64,000 nucleotides of DNA. It comes from WSZJ01 sp964590435 (GTDB lineage Bacteria > Planctomycetota > MHYJ01 > WSZJ01). The stretch lies in the NCBI GenBank assembly GCA_964590435.1, contig CAZPWT010000033.1, positions 1 to 64,000 of the forward strand, given 5' to 3'. Each line of letters opens with the position of its first letter. Within the stretch, counting starts at the first letter, position 1. Positions 36,251-45,170 of this stretch are shown one piece after another. A program made the position numbers and the translations under genes. Under the pieces are notes generated by a model. That model did no database searches. It worked only from the letters and a program-made list of their open reading frames with translations, and was not told where the DNA came from.

Positions 36251-36281
36251 ACACCCGGCCCCGCGGCCGGGTGTTTTTTTT
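36251..36281 (+). terminator. rho-independent terminator
   Basis: A 10-bp perfect stem (36251-36260 with 36265-36274, loop CCGC) leads into a T-run. It separates the two FN3 paralogues. Confidence 0.9.
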
Positions 36282-36365
36282 CGACATGGCGCAGGGTTGC
36301 GGGCCGCTCCGCGCGTCATCCCTGCAGGGTCGGGCGGGGCCGCTTCCGTATCCGGGGAGCGAGCC

Positions 36366-37415
36366 ATGGACATCCGGGACATGCTTGAGTCGCGCGGGCA
36401 CGCAATCGCGATTTCCGTTTCGGCGGCGCTTCTGGCGTCGGCCGCCGCCTGGGCGGCGCTGGGGCGGGACGGGGAGAGGGAAGCGCTGCTGGCAAGGGCG
36501 GAGAAGGCGCGGGCGGTGCTGGTGACGAGCCCGGTGCCCGAGCGGGCGAAGCCGGATTTCAGCGGGATCGCCGGCGCGTGGGATGCCGGCGCGGTGGCGG
36601 CGCCGCAGGGCAAGAAGGCGTTCGTGAGCGCGCCGAAGCCGCGGGTGACGGCGCGGGTGATTCCGTCGGCGACGACGGAGCCGGGGCCGGTGAAGCTGGT
36701 CCTGCCGGCGGTCCCCGTCCCGGCGGCGACGGCCTCGCCGGGGCGCGTGGTCCTGAAGTGGAGCGCGCCGGCCGCGGGGGCGAAGATCGCGGCGATCGCC
36801 GAGATCCGCATCTGGCGGCAGTCGGCCGGCGAACGCGAGGCCTCCGTCGTGGCGAAGCTTCGCGGCGACGCGGTCGAGTGGGCCGACGAAAACGTCCGTC
36901 CGCGCGCGACCTACGAGTACCGCCTCCAGCTCGTGACGGCGCAGCCGACGGCCGACGGCGCGCAAGAATCCGCCCGCTCCGCCGCCGCCACCGCGACCAG
37001 CCCTTCCGACGCCGACATCGCCTTCACCGGCGGCTCGGAGTCGGCGGCGATGATTGTCGTGAAGAAGTGGTCCTCAGGGGAGTGGCGCGAGGAGAGGTTC
37101 GTGGTGAGGCCGAAGGACGAGGCGGCCGGGCGGGACGGCGTGATCGGCGGAGTGATTGTAAAGGCCAACCAGCGGGTGGACTTTTCCTGCGGTTTCGTCC
37201 TGCATTCGATCCATCGCGAGACGAGGCGGTATTTCATCATGGTGCCGGAGCGGCGCTTCGACGGAAAGGTCGTGCAACTCGTCCCCGTGCGCCGCGAGCT
37301 GTCCCGCGAGTGGCTCCGGATCGAGTTCACCGACGACGCCGGGACACGCCGCCGGCTCTGGCAGAACGACCCGCTCCCCGAAGGCGCCGAACCCCTGACC
37401 GAGGCCGACCGCTAA
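36366..37415 (+). CDS. single-pass membrane protein with FN3-like domain (paralogue 2)
   Basis: This 349-residue paralogue of the preceding gene product has a membrane helix (AIAISVSAALLASAAAWAAL), PERAKPDFSGIAGAWDAG (compare PKREKADFSPTANAWGAE), KPRVTARV (compare KPKVTANV), an FN3-like middle with EIRIWRQSAGEREAS, and IAFTGGSESAAMIVVKKWSSG near the C-terminus. It is more diverged and more Ala-rich, so the duplication is not recent. A strong terminator separates the two, so they may be expressed separately, one for each secretin (inference). Confidence 0.65.
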   Translation: MDIRDMLESRGHAIAISVSAALLASAAAWAALGRDGEREALLARAEKARAVLVTSPVPERAKPDFSGIAGAWDAGAVAAPQGKKAFVSAPKPRVTARVIPSATTEPGPVKLVLPAVPVPAATASPGRVVLKWSAPAAGAKIAAIAEIRIWRQSAGEREASVVAKLRGDAVEWADENVRPRATYEYRLQLVTAQPTADGAQESARSAAATATSPSDADIAFTGGSESAAMIVVKKWSSGEWREERFVVRPKDEAAGRDGVIGGVIVKANQRVDFSCGFVLHSIHRETRRYFIMVPERRFDGKVVQLVPVRRELSREWLRIEFTDDAGTRRRLWQNDPLPEGAEPLTEADR

Positions 37416-37490
37416 CCCCTCGCAACCCGCAACCCCCCGGAACTCCGAACCCCGAACCCCGAACCAAACTCCCAAACCCAAAACCCCCAA
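37416..37490. repeat. word-repeat tract before the first secretin
   Basis: The tract consists of AACCCGCAAC, GGAACTCCG and three tandem copies of a CCGAACC-type word, then CCCAAACCC. The words are those of the 8.1-kb palindrome read from the other strand, but here only one arm is present. Confidence 0.65.
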
Positions 37491-37508
37491 CTATTTTCGC
37501 GAACTTTC

Positions 37509-37537
37509 TTGCATCCCTCATACCCCCTTCCTATACT
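37509..37537 (+). promoter_or_regulatory. promoter of secretin 1
   Basis: TTGCAT (37509-37514), 17 bp, TATACT (37532-37537), about 90 nt before the ATG. The long leader may carry regulation but no known element is seen. Confidence 0.6.
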
Positions 37538-37627
37538 CCCGCGGTCCGGAACTGCTCCACAGTTACGGAACCGGCGCCGTGGCGCGGCGCTCGGGGGGTG
37601 GCACCTTAAACATTGAGGGTTAGCCGC

Positions 37628-40330
37628 ATGAGATGGACTGGATGGGCCCTGCTTTCGGCACTCCTGACCAGCTCGTTCCTGGTTGGCTGCACTTCTTCCG
37701 AACCTGCCCGCGAGTCCAAGGCTCCCGCTTCCGAGCGGCACGCCGAGGCTCAGCCGGCCGCTCCGGCCCCGCGCAATGCGGCGGGCCCGAATGACGCGGG
37801 CGGCGGCGGCGGCGCGGCGGGAGGCTACGACGAAGTCATGCGCCGGCTCGAGGAGGAAATGAAGCTCTCCGAGCAGGAGCGTGCCGCGCTCGCCAAGGGT
37901 TACGCCGAGGGCGGAAAGAAGTCGTTCCAGGAGCTGAACTTCGAAAAGGCCCGCGATGAGTTCCAGCGCGCCGTCGATCTCGCTCCCGGCAACGCCGAGT
38001 ACCGCGAGTGGCTCGATCGCAGCCGCCAGCAGCTCTCCAACCACGTCCCGGGCTACGACCGGGCGGTGATGGAAGCGCTGACGGACCGCCTGCTCGCCCG
38101 CAAGGAGCAGGCCCGCATCGAGATCCAGGACCACCTCGCCCGCGGCAACCGCGCGGTCACCGAAAAGGAATACCAGCTCGCGATCGACGAGTACACGGCG
38201 GTCATCGAGCAGATCCAGTGGTTCCCCTACCACCTCGACCTCGAGGCGGTGAAGGGCGAGGCCGAAGTCGGCCTCAAGCGCGCGAAGGACCTGAAGGCGG
38301 AAGCCGACCGGGCCCGCTCGCTCGAGACGGTCAAGAACGCCGAGAACGAGAGCAACATGCGCCGGGAGGAAGACCGCGCCCGCCGCGCCGAGACCATCGG
38401 CAAGCTCTTCAACGAGGCCCAGGAGGAATTCGAGCGCGAGCGCTTCGGCATCGCCGAGGCCCTCTGCGACAAGGTCCTCCAGATCGACCCGAACAACGAC
38501 GACGCGGCCGACCTGAAGGAAATCGCCGTCATGGCCCGCCACAAGCAGGCCGACAAGCGGATCCTGACGTCGCTGAAGAACGAGTGGAAGTGGCAGTTCC
38601 AGAAGATCGACGAGAAGATGGTCCCGCAGACGCGCGTGGTCGAGTTCCCGGACGCCGAGATCTGGGTCGACGACGTGCAGAAGCGTATCCCGCGCGGCAT
38701 CCAGAAGGCGGAGCGGAAGATCAGCGAGTCGGAGCGGAAGACGTACGCCGCGATGAGCTCGATCAAGATCTCGCTGAACTTCACGGACACGCCGCTTCCG
38801 GAAGTCGTGAGCTTCATGCAGGAAGTGACGCAGCTGAACATCATGATCGACCGGCGCGCGATCGAGGACCCCGAGTCCAAGACCGTGACGTTCAAGGTCG
38901 ACGAGCTGGCGTTCGACCAGGCGCTGGACCTGATCCTGAAGATGGCGGACCTGGCGTATCGCGTCGACGAAGGCGTCATCGTGATCACGTCGAAGGAAGC
39001 CATGCAGAAGGAGACGGTGCTGGAGCTGTACGACGTGCAGGACCTGACGATCAAGATCACGAACTTCAAGGCGCCGGAAATCAGCCTTGAGACGGCGGGC
39101 GCCGCGGATTCGGGCGGCATCGGCGTCGGCACGACGGGCGGCGAGGAAGAAGGCACGGCGATCCCGGGCGAAGACCTGAAGCTCCTGATCAGCCAGAACA
39201 TCGCCCCCGGCACGTGGGACACCCCGCCGAACTCGATCGAGTACCAGAACGGCATCCTGATCGTCCGTCACACGCCGCAGACGCAGGGGCAGATCAACAG
39301 CTTCCTGCAGCGCGTCCGTGAGTCGACGGGGCTGCTCGTCACGATCGAGTCGCGCTTCCTGACCGTGCAGGAGCACTTCCTGGAGGACGTGGGTATCGAC
39401 TACCGCGGTCTCGAGTCGACGAACAATTTCGAGCCTGGTTCGCGCGGCCCGATTCCGGTGCTGGACGACTTCACGAGCCCGCCGGCGCCGGTGTTCTTCG
39501 ACGGGACGGGCGGCGCTGCCCCCGGCTCGCCGGTCGGCCCGGAATCCGGCTTCTACGGCACGTTCGGCCCGGACAACAGCCGCGAGCTGCGCGGGATCGT
39601 CGAGCACCTCGTGGGCGGCAACGAGCTGGTGAACTTCTTCTACAACAACATCTTCTCGAACACGGGCGGCCTTGGCCTGGTGTTCACGCTGGTGGACGAC
39701 ACGTCGCTCGAGGCCATCCTGAGGGCGACGCGGAAGGACGAGAAGAGCCGTATCCTGACGGCGCCGAAGCTGACGGTTTACAACACGCAGCGGGCGAACG
39801 TGTTCGTGGCGTCGCAGATCGCGTACATCCGTGACTACGACATCGAAATCGCGCAGGACGCGGCCATCGCCGACCCGGTGGTGGGCACGTTCCAGGACGG
39901 CATCGCGCTCGACGTGCGGCCGACGATTTCCGCCGACCGCAAGTACATCACGCTCGAGATGAGGCCGACCGTCGCGACCCAGGTGCAGGACATCACCAAT
40001 TCGTTCGTCGACATCTTCCCGGACCCGACCCGTCGCGCGATCCCGGTGCCCGTCCGGATCGAGACGCCGATCCTGCGGATCCAGAGGGTGAAGACCACGG
40101 TGACCGTGCCGGACGGCGGGACGCTGCTCGTCGGCGGCCTGACCGACATCTTCGACAGCCAGTACAACAGCGAGGTCCCCCTCGCGAGCGACATCCCCAT
40201 CGTCTCGTTCTTCACGAGCCGAAAGGCGGATGTGTCCGAGCGGAAGAGCCTCCTGATCATCATCCGGGCCAAGATCACGATCATGGAAGAGGAAGAGGCG
40301 GACCGGTTCGGCAGGAACGTCAAGCGGTAA
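37628..40330 (+). CDS. TPR lipoprotein secretin 1 (GspD/PilQ superfamily)
   Basis: This 900-residue outer-membrane channel protein has a lipoprotein signal (SSFLVGC, Cys21), an Ala/Pro/Gly linker and TPR-like helices (about 95-310: FEKARDEFQRAVDLAPGNAE, AEALCDKVLQIDPNNDDA). An N0/STN-like domain (about 380-460: KISLNFTDTPLPEVVSFMQEV) and a second small domain (LLISQNIAPGTW, ILIVRHTPQTQGQINSFL) follow. The secretin core (about 700-885) has ITLEMRPTVATQ, VPDGGTLLVGGL and the end-piece VPLASDIPIVSFF. The TPRs replace the usual AMIN or N1-N3 array. A paralogue lies at 41841. Confidence 0.92.
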   Translation: MRWTGWALLSALLTSSFLVGCTSSEPARESKAPASERHAEAQPAAPAPRNAAGPNDAGGGGGAAGGYDEVMRRLEEEMKLSEQERAALAKGYAEGGKKSFQELNFEKARDEFQRAVDLAPGNAEYREWLDRSRQQLSNHVPGYDRAVMEALTDRLLARKEQARIEIQDHLARGNRAVTEKEYQLAIDEYTAVIEQIQWFPYHLDLEAVKGEAEVGLKRAKDLKAEADRARSLETVKNAENESNMRREEDRARRAETIGKLFNEAQEEFERERFGIAEALCDKVLQIDPNNDDAADLKEIAVMARHKQADKRILTSLKNEWKWQFQKIDEKMVPQTRVVEFPDAEIWVDDVQKRIPRGIQKAERKISESERKTYAAMSSIKISLNFTDTPLPEVVSFMQEVTQLNIMIDRRAIEDPESKTVTFKVDELAFDQALDLILKMADLAYRVDEGVIVITSKEAMQKETVLELYDVQDLTIKITNFKAPEISLETAGAADSGGIGVGTTGGEEEGTAIPGEDLKLLISQNIAPGTWDTPPNSIEYQNGILIVRHTPQTQGQINSFLQRVRESTGLLVTIESRFLTVQEHFLEDVGIDYRGLESTNNFEPGSRGPIPVLDDFTSPPAPVFFDGTGGAAPGSPVGPESGFYGTFGPDNSRELRGIVEHLVGGNELVNFFYNNIFSNTGGLGLVFTLVDDTSLEAILRATRKDEKSRILTAPKLTVYNTQRANVFVASQIAYIRDYDIEIAQDAAIADPVVGTFQDGIALDVRPTISADRKYITLEMRPTVATQVQDITNSFVDIFPDPTRRAIPVPVRIETPILRIQRVKTTVTVPDGGTLLVGGLTDIFDSQYNSEVPLASDIPIVSFFTSRKADVSERKSLLIIIRAKITIMEEEEADRFGRNVKR

Positions 40331-40348
40331 GCTTCGAGCAGATCAACG

Positions 40349-40378
40349 CCCCCGGGAGCGAACCTCCCGGGGGTTTTT
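40349..40378 (+). terminator. rho-independent terminator after secretin 1
   Basis: A 10-bp perfect stem (40349-40358 with 40364-40373, loop CGAAC) followed by TTTTT. Confidence 0.9.
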
Positions 40379-40402
40379 CTTTTTCGGGCGGGGGGCGGGT
40401 CG

Positions 40403-40430
40403 TTGACGGCGACGCACCCGCGGCTATTAT
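40403..40430 (+). promoter_or_regulatory. promoter of the exported TPR protein
   Basis: TTGACG (40403-40408), 16 bp, TATTAT (40425-40430). The coding start is at 40495. Confidence 0.6.
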
Positions 40431-40494
40431 GAACCGCCCGCCGGCCCGTCCGTTCTTATCCTCGGCAGGGGAACTCTCAGGAGACACCGGAGTC

Positions 40495-41643
40495 ATGAAA
40501 TACCTCTTCATTCCCGTCCTCGCCCTCGCGCTCGCTCTTCCGGCCGCCGCGAAGGACCGCATCAATTTCAAGAAGACCGACAAGGGCGAGCAGAAGCCCG
40601 TGGAAGGCACGATCGAGAAGGAGGACTGGAAGGAGGTCGTGATCAAGCTCGAGGGGTCGGCCTCCGGCACGTACGGCTGGGACAAGATCGCCTCGATCGA
40701 GTACGGCGAGGAGCCCGCGGGCGTGAAGGCGGGGCGCGGCGAATACGAAAAGGGAAACAAGGAAGGCGCGGCCGCGGCGTTCCTGAAGGCCGCCGAGGGG
40801 CTGAAGGACAAGCCGATCTTCCTCGCGCACTCGTACTTCCTCGCGGGCCGCTGCTTCCAGGAAATCGGGAAGTTCGACGACGCGATCAAGGCGTACGACG
40901 ACCTCGCGAAGGCGATCCCGGGGAACCGGTACTTCAAGGAGCTGCACGACAACCGCGTGTCGTGCTACCTGAAGAAGGGCGACCGCGCCGGCGCGCAGGG
41001 AGCGATCAAGGAAGCGAACGATGCCGCGAAGGCGCTGTCGGTCGACCAGCCGTTCCAGATCCTGATGAGCCTGAAGGAAGCGGAAGTGCTGGAGCTGGAC
41101 GGGAAGGACGCGGAGGCGACCGGAAAATTCCAGGCGGTCGCGGCGCAGGCCGGCGTGAAGTATCCCGCGATCGCGGGGAAGGCGAAGCTCGGCGTCGCGC
41201 GCGTCCAGATGAAGACGAACCCGACGTCGGCGCAGGCGACGTACGAGGGCATCACGAAGGAATTCAAGGGGCAGCGCGCCGTGCTCGGCGAGGCGTTCGT
41301 CGGCCTCGGCGACTGCCTGTTCGCGCAGGGCCAGTCCAAGGGCGACCTCGACATGGTCAAGCGCGCGGCGCTCGCGTACGAGCAGACCGTGGTGCTGTAC
41401 TTCCCGGCGGAAGGCCAGCCGACGGCGTCGTACGAGAAGGCTCTCGCGGCGGGCGGGGGAGCGTACGTGCTGCTCGCGCAGAAGGCCGGCGCGGATCGCG
41501 CGCGCGAGCTCTACGCCACGCAGGCGCGCTCGATGGCGATCACCCTTCTCGACCAGTTCCCCGCGTCGAGCATGAAGGCGCAGGCGACCGACGTGCGCAC
41601 GAAGGCCGACGACGAGCTCGCGAAGGTGCCGAAGAGCAAGTAA
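40495..41643 (+). CDS. exported TPR protein between the two secretins
   Basis: This 382-residue protein has a clean signal peptide (YLFIPVLALALALPAAAKD), a short beta-rich start (RINFKKTDKGEQKPVEGTI), then TPR-like repeats (AHSYFLAGRCFQEIGKFDDA, AFVGLGDCLFAQGQSKGDL). It has its own promoter and terminator but lies between two TPR-bearing secretins, so it may help them assemble or contact peptidoglycan, like BamD- or PilF-type factors (inference). Confidence 0.75.
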   Translation: MKYLFIPVLALALALPAAAKDRINFKKTDKGEQKPVEGTIEKEDWKEVVIKLEGSASGTYGWDKIASIEYGEEPAGVKAGRGEYEKGNKEGAAAAFLKAAEGLKDKPIFLAHSYFLAGRCFQEIGKFDDAIKAYDDLAKAIPGNRYFKELHDNRVSCYLKKGDRAGAQGAIKEANDAAKALSVDQPFQILMSLKEAEVLELDGKDAEATGKFQAVAAQAGVKYPAIAGKAKLGVARVQMKTNPTSAQATYEGITKEFKGQRAVLGEAFVGLGDCLFAQGQSKGDLDMVKRAALAYEQTVVLYFPAEGQPTASYEKALAAGGGAYVLLAQKAGADRARELYATQARSMAITLLDQFPASSMKAQATDVRTKADDELAKVPKSK

Positions 41644-41661
41644 GGCCGCCGGATAGATCAG

Positions 41662-41696
41662 AGGGCCCGGGAGACCTCTCCCGGGCCCTTTTCTTT
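41662..41696 (+). terminator. rho-independent terminator after the TPR protein
   Basis: A 12-bp perfect stem (41662-41673 with 41678-41689, loop ACCT) followed by a T-rich run. Confidence 0.9.
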
Positions 41697-41756
41697 GACA
41701 GCGGCCGCGGTCTCCAGAATTCCAGCCCCAAAACCCCGATAAATGCTTCGTTATCC

Positions 41757-41785
41757 TTGACTTGCTTCCCGCGTTCGCCTAAAAC
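41757..41785 (+). promoter_or_regulatory. promoter of secretin 2
   Basis: TTGACT (41757-41762), 17 bp, TAAAAC (41780-41785). The ATG is at 41841 after GGAGGGG. Confidence 0.55.
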
Positions 41786-41840
41786 TTACCCCTTACGGCT
41801 GGGGGGTCTTACCCGCTGTTCTCCACATTGGAGGGGTCCC

Positions 41841-44516
41841 ATGACAGTCTCGTCGCGCTCGCGGATCCTGTCTTTTGCCCTCCTCTCTGCTTCCATCGGC
41901 GTCGTCGGTTGCGCTTCCGGGAAAGATGAATCCGGAAACAACCCGCCGCGGGATGCAGGAAGGCAGCACGAAGTCGCCGCTCCTGGCGACGCCGGCGGCG
42001 GTGTCGCCGGCGAGGAAGGCCGCCTGGCCATCCAGCGCCAGGAGGACGAGTTCATCGCGGAGAAGATGTACGAAACCGCGAGAACCAAGATGCACGCCAA
42101 CGAGTTCCAGGCCGCCCTCGACGACCTGGAGCAGGCCCGCAAGCTGAACCCGTCGAGCGCCAAGATCCGCGACCTCTACAACGAGGTCTCGCGCATCATG
42201 AACCGCCGCCCCGGCGAGTGGGGCGCGACCCTCGACTGGGCTTCCACCCAGCTCTCGGTCAAGATCGCGCAGACCCGCATCGAAGTGGAAAACCACTTCC
42301 AGCAGGGCGAGCGCCTGATGGCCGAGACGCAGTACGAGGACGCTGAGCGCGAGTACAACGCGGTGATCCAGAAGCTCAAGTGGGTCCCGTACGACATCGG
42401 CATGAACGACCAGCTCGACACGGCGAAGAAGCGCGCCGCCGACGCCCGCGAGAAGCAGAAGCGGCAGGCGGACGAGCTCGACAAGCTGCGTCACGAGATG
42501 GCGCTGAAGGAAGCGGAGTCGCGCGAGAACCAGGAGCGGCAGAGGTTGAAGGAGCGCGTCCGGGAGCTGATGGAGATCGCCCTGGAGCACTTCGACAACC
42601 GCCGTTTCCAGAAGGCCGAGATGGTCTGCGACGAGATCCTGGCGCTGGTGCCGAAGTTCCGGCCGGCGCAGGAGCTGAAGGAAGATGCGGGCCGCGCGGC
42701 GATCAACAAGGCGTACGAGCAGTTCCTCGAGCTGCGCCGCGAGCGCTTCAAGTCGATGCGCGAGGAGATGCTTGAGAGCGAAGTCCCGTACAGCGAGGCG
42801 CGCAAGGTTCGTTTCCCCTCGGAGGACGAGTGGAAGCGCATCGTGGAGCGTTCCGCGAGCCTGTCGCTGAACAAGAGGACGGACGTGAAGGAAGACGACG
42901 AGGTGCTGGCGATCAAGTCGAAGCTGGAGACGACGAAGATCGACCTGGACTTCACCGATTCGACGCTCTACGACATCGTGGACTTCATCCAGGAGTTCGC
43001 GAAGATCAACGTGGTGATTTCGGCCGAGGTGCGCAAGGAAGGCATCCCGGACAAGAAGATCAGCTTCGCGGTGAAGGACCTGGTCCTGAAGCACGTGCTG
43101 CGGCTGCTGCTGCAGCAGTACGACTTGGGCTACACGTTCGAGAACCGGGTGCTGCTGATCACGCAGCCGAAGCTGGCCGAAGGGCGTCCGGTCCTCGAGG
43201 TGCACGACGTTCGCGACCTGCTGGGCAAGATCCCGGACTTCCCGGGCCCGAGCATGGAACTGACGGCGGGCGAGGGCGATTCCGGCCCGTCGACGACGTT
43301 CGTCCCGCCGGAGTCCGAGGATTCGGTGGTGTCGGCCGAGCAGCTCGAGACGCTGATCAAGCAGAACATCAGCCCGCAGAGCTGGACGGAGCGTGAAGGC
43401 GAAGTCTCGATCGCGCTGACGGGCAACCAGCAGCTGCTGGTGGTCCACACGCCGAAGGTGCAGGAAGAAATCCGCGGGTTCCTTTCGAACCTCCGCTCGT
43501 TCACGGGCGCGATGGTCTCGATCGAAAGCCGCTTCCTTGCGGTGACGGACGACTTCCTCGAGGACCTGGGCCACGAGTTCCGCGGCCTTGAAGGGCGCTC
43601 GATGGAGTCGACCTCAAATGGGCTGGGTTTGGCGGACTTTTCGGACGGAACCGTCACAGGTGGATTTGCGGATCCGCCGACCGGAGTCCCGGGTCCGGGA
43701 ACCGCCGGCGACCGCATCGGCGAAGCGGGCCTGTTCACGCGTGAGCACTACGGCGGCCCGAGTGATTTCTATGACTTGCGCGTGCGGTCGGTGTATCCAC
43801 TGACTTCTCCGCTGGTTACCAACATTCCGGATTTCCCACTCGGGACCCGGTTGACGAACAACGGCGGCATCGGTCTTCAGTACCGAATCCTTCGCGAACT
43901 CGAGCTGAACAGCGTGATCCGCGCGGTTCGCAAGAGCCAGAAGGCGTCGGTTGTCACGGCCCCGCGCGTCACGGCGTTCAACGGGCAGCGGGCGCACATC
44001 CTGATCGCGCAGCAGCAGGCGTATATCCAGGACTACGACGTCGAGATCGCCCAGAACAGCCGTGCGTACGACCCGGTCATGGGCATCGTGCAGGACGGCC
44101 TGGTGCTCGACGTCCGCCCGATCATCTCCAACGACCGCAAGTACATCACGCTGGAAATGCGCCCGACGGTGGCGAAGCTGCGCATCCTGCGCCTCTTCGA
44201 TATCACGCCGGACGCGACGGCCGACGTCATCACGAACCCGGACCAGTACATCCAGCTGCCGACGATCGACCTCCAGAGGGCCCAGACGACCGTCCGTATG
44301 CCTGACCAGGGCCACCTGATCCTCGCCGGCCTCAAGAACTCGATCGACCGCGACCTGTCCTCGTCCACGCCCTTCCTGTCGGACATCCCCATCATCGGGT
44401 GGCTGTTCGCTCGCAAGGGCAAGTCGATCGAGCGCCGTAACCTGATCATCATCGTCAGCGCCGAGATCCTCGACCTCGCCGACATCGAGCGGGGCCAGTC
44501 GTTCGGCCGTCGGTAG
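41841..44516 (+). CDS. TPR lipoprotein secretin 2 (GspD/PilQ superfamily)
   Basis: This 891-residue paralogue of secretin 1 has the same layout: lipobox GVVGC, Gly-rich linker, TPR-like helices (FQAALDDLEQARKLNPSSAK, RRFQKAEMVCDEILALVP), an N0/STN-like domain (about 367-450: IDLDFTDSTLYDIVDFIQEF), a second small domain (LLVVHTPKVQEEIRGFL) and a secretin core ending MPDQGHLILAGL, TPFLSDIPIIGWLF, RRNLIIIVSAEIL. Both secretins end in a short basic tail with FGR. Codons for about residues 590-680 use many A/T third bases, unlike the flanks. Confidence 0.92.
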   Translation: MTVSSRSRILSFALLSASIGVVGCASGKDESGNNPPRDAGRQHEVAAPGDAGGGVAGEEGRLAIQRQEDEFIAEKMYETARTKMHANEFQAALDDLEQARKLNPSSAKIRDLYNEVSRIMNRRPGEWGATLDWASTQLSVKIAQTRIEVENHFQQGERLMAETQYEDAEREYNAVIQKLKWVPYDIGMNDQLDTAKKRAADAREKQKRQADELDKLRHEMALKEAESRENQERQRLKERVRELMEIALEHFDNRRFQKAEMVCDEILALVPKFRPAQELKEDAGRAAINKAYEQFLELRRERFKSMREEMLESEVPYSEARKVRFPSEDEWKRIVERSASLSLNKRTDVKEDDEVLAIKSKLETTKIDLDFTDSTLYDIVDFIQEFAKINVVISAEVRKEGIPDKKISFAVKDLVLKHVLRLLLQQYDLGYTFENRVLLITQPKLAEGRPVLEVHDVRDLLGKIPDFPGPSMELTAGEGDSGPSTTFVPPESEDSVVSAEQLETLIKQNISPQSWTEREGEVSIALTGNQQLLVVHTPKVQEEIRGFLSNLRSFTGAMVSIESRFLAVTDDFLEDLGHEFRGLEGRSMESTSNGLGLADFSDGTVTGGFADPPTGVPGPGTAGDRIGEAGLFTREHYGGPSDFYDLRVRSVYPLTSPLVTNIPDFPLGTRLTNNGGIGLQYRILRELELNSVIRAVRKSQKASVVTAPRVTAFNGQRAHILIAQQQAYIQDYDVEIAQNSRAYDPVMGIVQDGLVLDVRPIISNDRKYITLEMRPTVAKLRILRLFDITPDATADVITNPDQYIQLPTIDLQRAQTTVRMPDQGHLILAGLKNSIDRDLSSSTPFLSDIPIIGWLFARKGKSIERRNLIIIVSAEILDLADIERGQSFGRR

Positions 44517-44533
44517 ACCTTCAGCCTTCGACG

Positions 44534-44569
44534 ACGGGCCCCGCCGAAATGCGGGGCCCGTTTTTTTTT
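44534..44569 (+). terminator. rho-independent terminator after secretin 2
   Basis: An 11-bp perfect stem (44534-44544 with 44551-44561, loop CGAAAT) runs into nine T. Confidence 0.92.
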
Positions 44570-44582
44570 CGCAGGGGGGCCC

Positions 44583-45161
44583 GTGAACCGACTCGTCGCC
44601 GGCTTCATCCTCGCCCAGGCCCTCTTCGTCGCGTCGATCCTCGCCCTCCGCGCCCCCGGCAAGCTCGTCCCGGCGCAGGACCCCCGCACGGCCTGGGAGC
44701 CGCGCGTCCCCGTCCGCCCCGGCTGGACCCACGTCATCGTCCACCACTCCGCTTCGGCCACAGGCAGCGCCTCCCACTTCGACCGGATTCACCGGGAGAA
44801 GGGCTGGGAGGGGCTGGGATACCACTTCGTCATCGGGAACGGCTCCATGACCGAGGACGGCCGCGTGGAGCCCGGGGAGCGCTGGCTGGAGCAGCGGGAC
44901 GGTGCCCACGCGAAGCCGGAGTGGAACACGCGGGCGATCGGCATCTGCCTCGTCGGGAACTTCGAGGACGCCGAGCCTACGCCGGCCCAGCAGGCCTCCC
45001 TGGAAGCGCTGTGCCGCTGGCTGTGCGCCCGGTGCGGCATCCCCCCCGCCAACGTCGTCGGCCACGGCGAAACGCACGGGAACGCGACGCTGTGCCCCGG
45101 GAAGCGGCTGGACCTGGATGCCCTTCGCAAGGCGCTGGCCCGCCCGGGGCAGGGCGGGTAA
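44583..45161 (+). CDS. PGRP/amidase-2-fold N-acetylmuramoyl-L-alanine amidase
   Basis: This 192-residue protein starts at GTG. An N-terminal helix (VAGFILAQALFVASILAL) exports or anchors it. The PGRP fold is shown by VIVHHSASATGSASHFDRIH, GLGYHFVIGNG and VVGHGETHGNATLCPG; the His residues and the Cys fit a zinc site of a working amidase. It should cut the lactyl-peptide bond in peptidoglycan. It follows directly after the second secretin terminator, so it may open the wall for secretin assembly; it would need its own promoter, which I did not find. Confidence 0.88.
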   Translation: MNRLVAGFILAQALFVASILALRAPGKLVPAQDPRTAWEPRVPVRPGWTHVIVHHSASATGSASHFDRIHREKGWEGLGYHFVIGNGSMTEDGRVEPGERWLEQRDGAHAKPEWNTRAIGICLVGNFEDAEPTPAQQASLEALCRWLCARCGIPPANVVGHGETHGNATLCPGKRLDLDALRKALARPGQGG

Positions 45162-45170
45162 CATTCCCGC

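Noticed and set aside
32372..36811. Antisense open frame of nearly 1,500 codons across the pil genes
   Set aside because: Composition (His, Arg, Leu, Asp rich, no domains) is that of the complement of G/C-ending codons; the plus-strand genes are certain.
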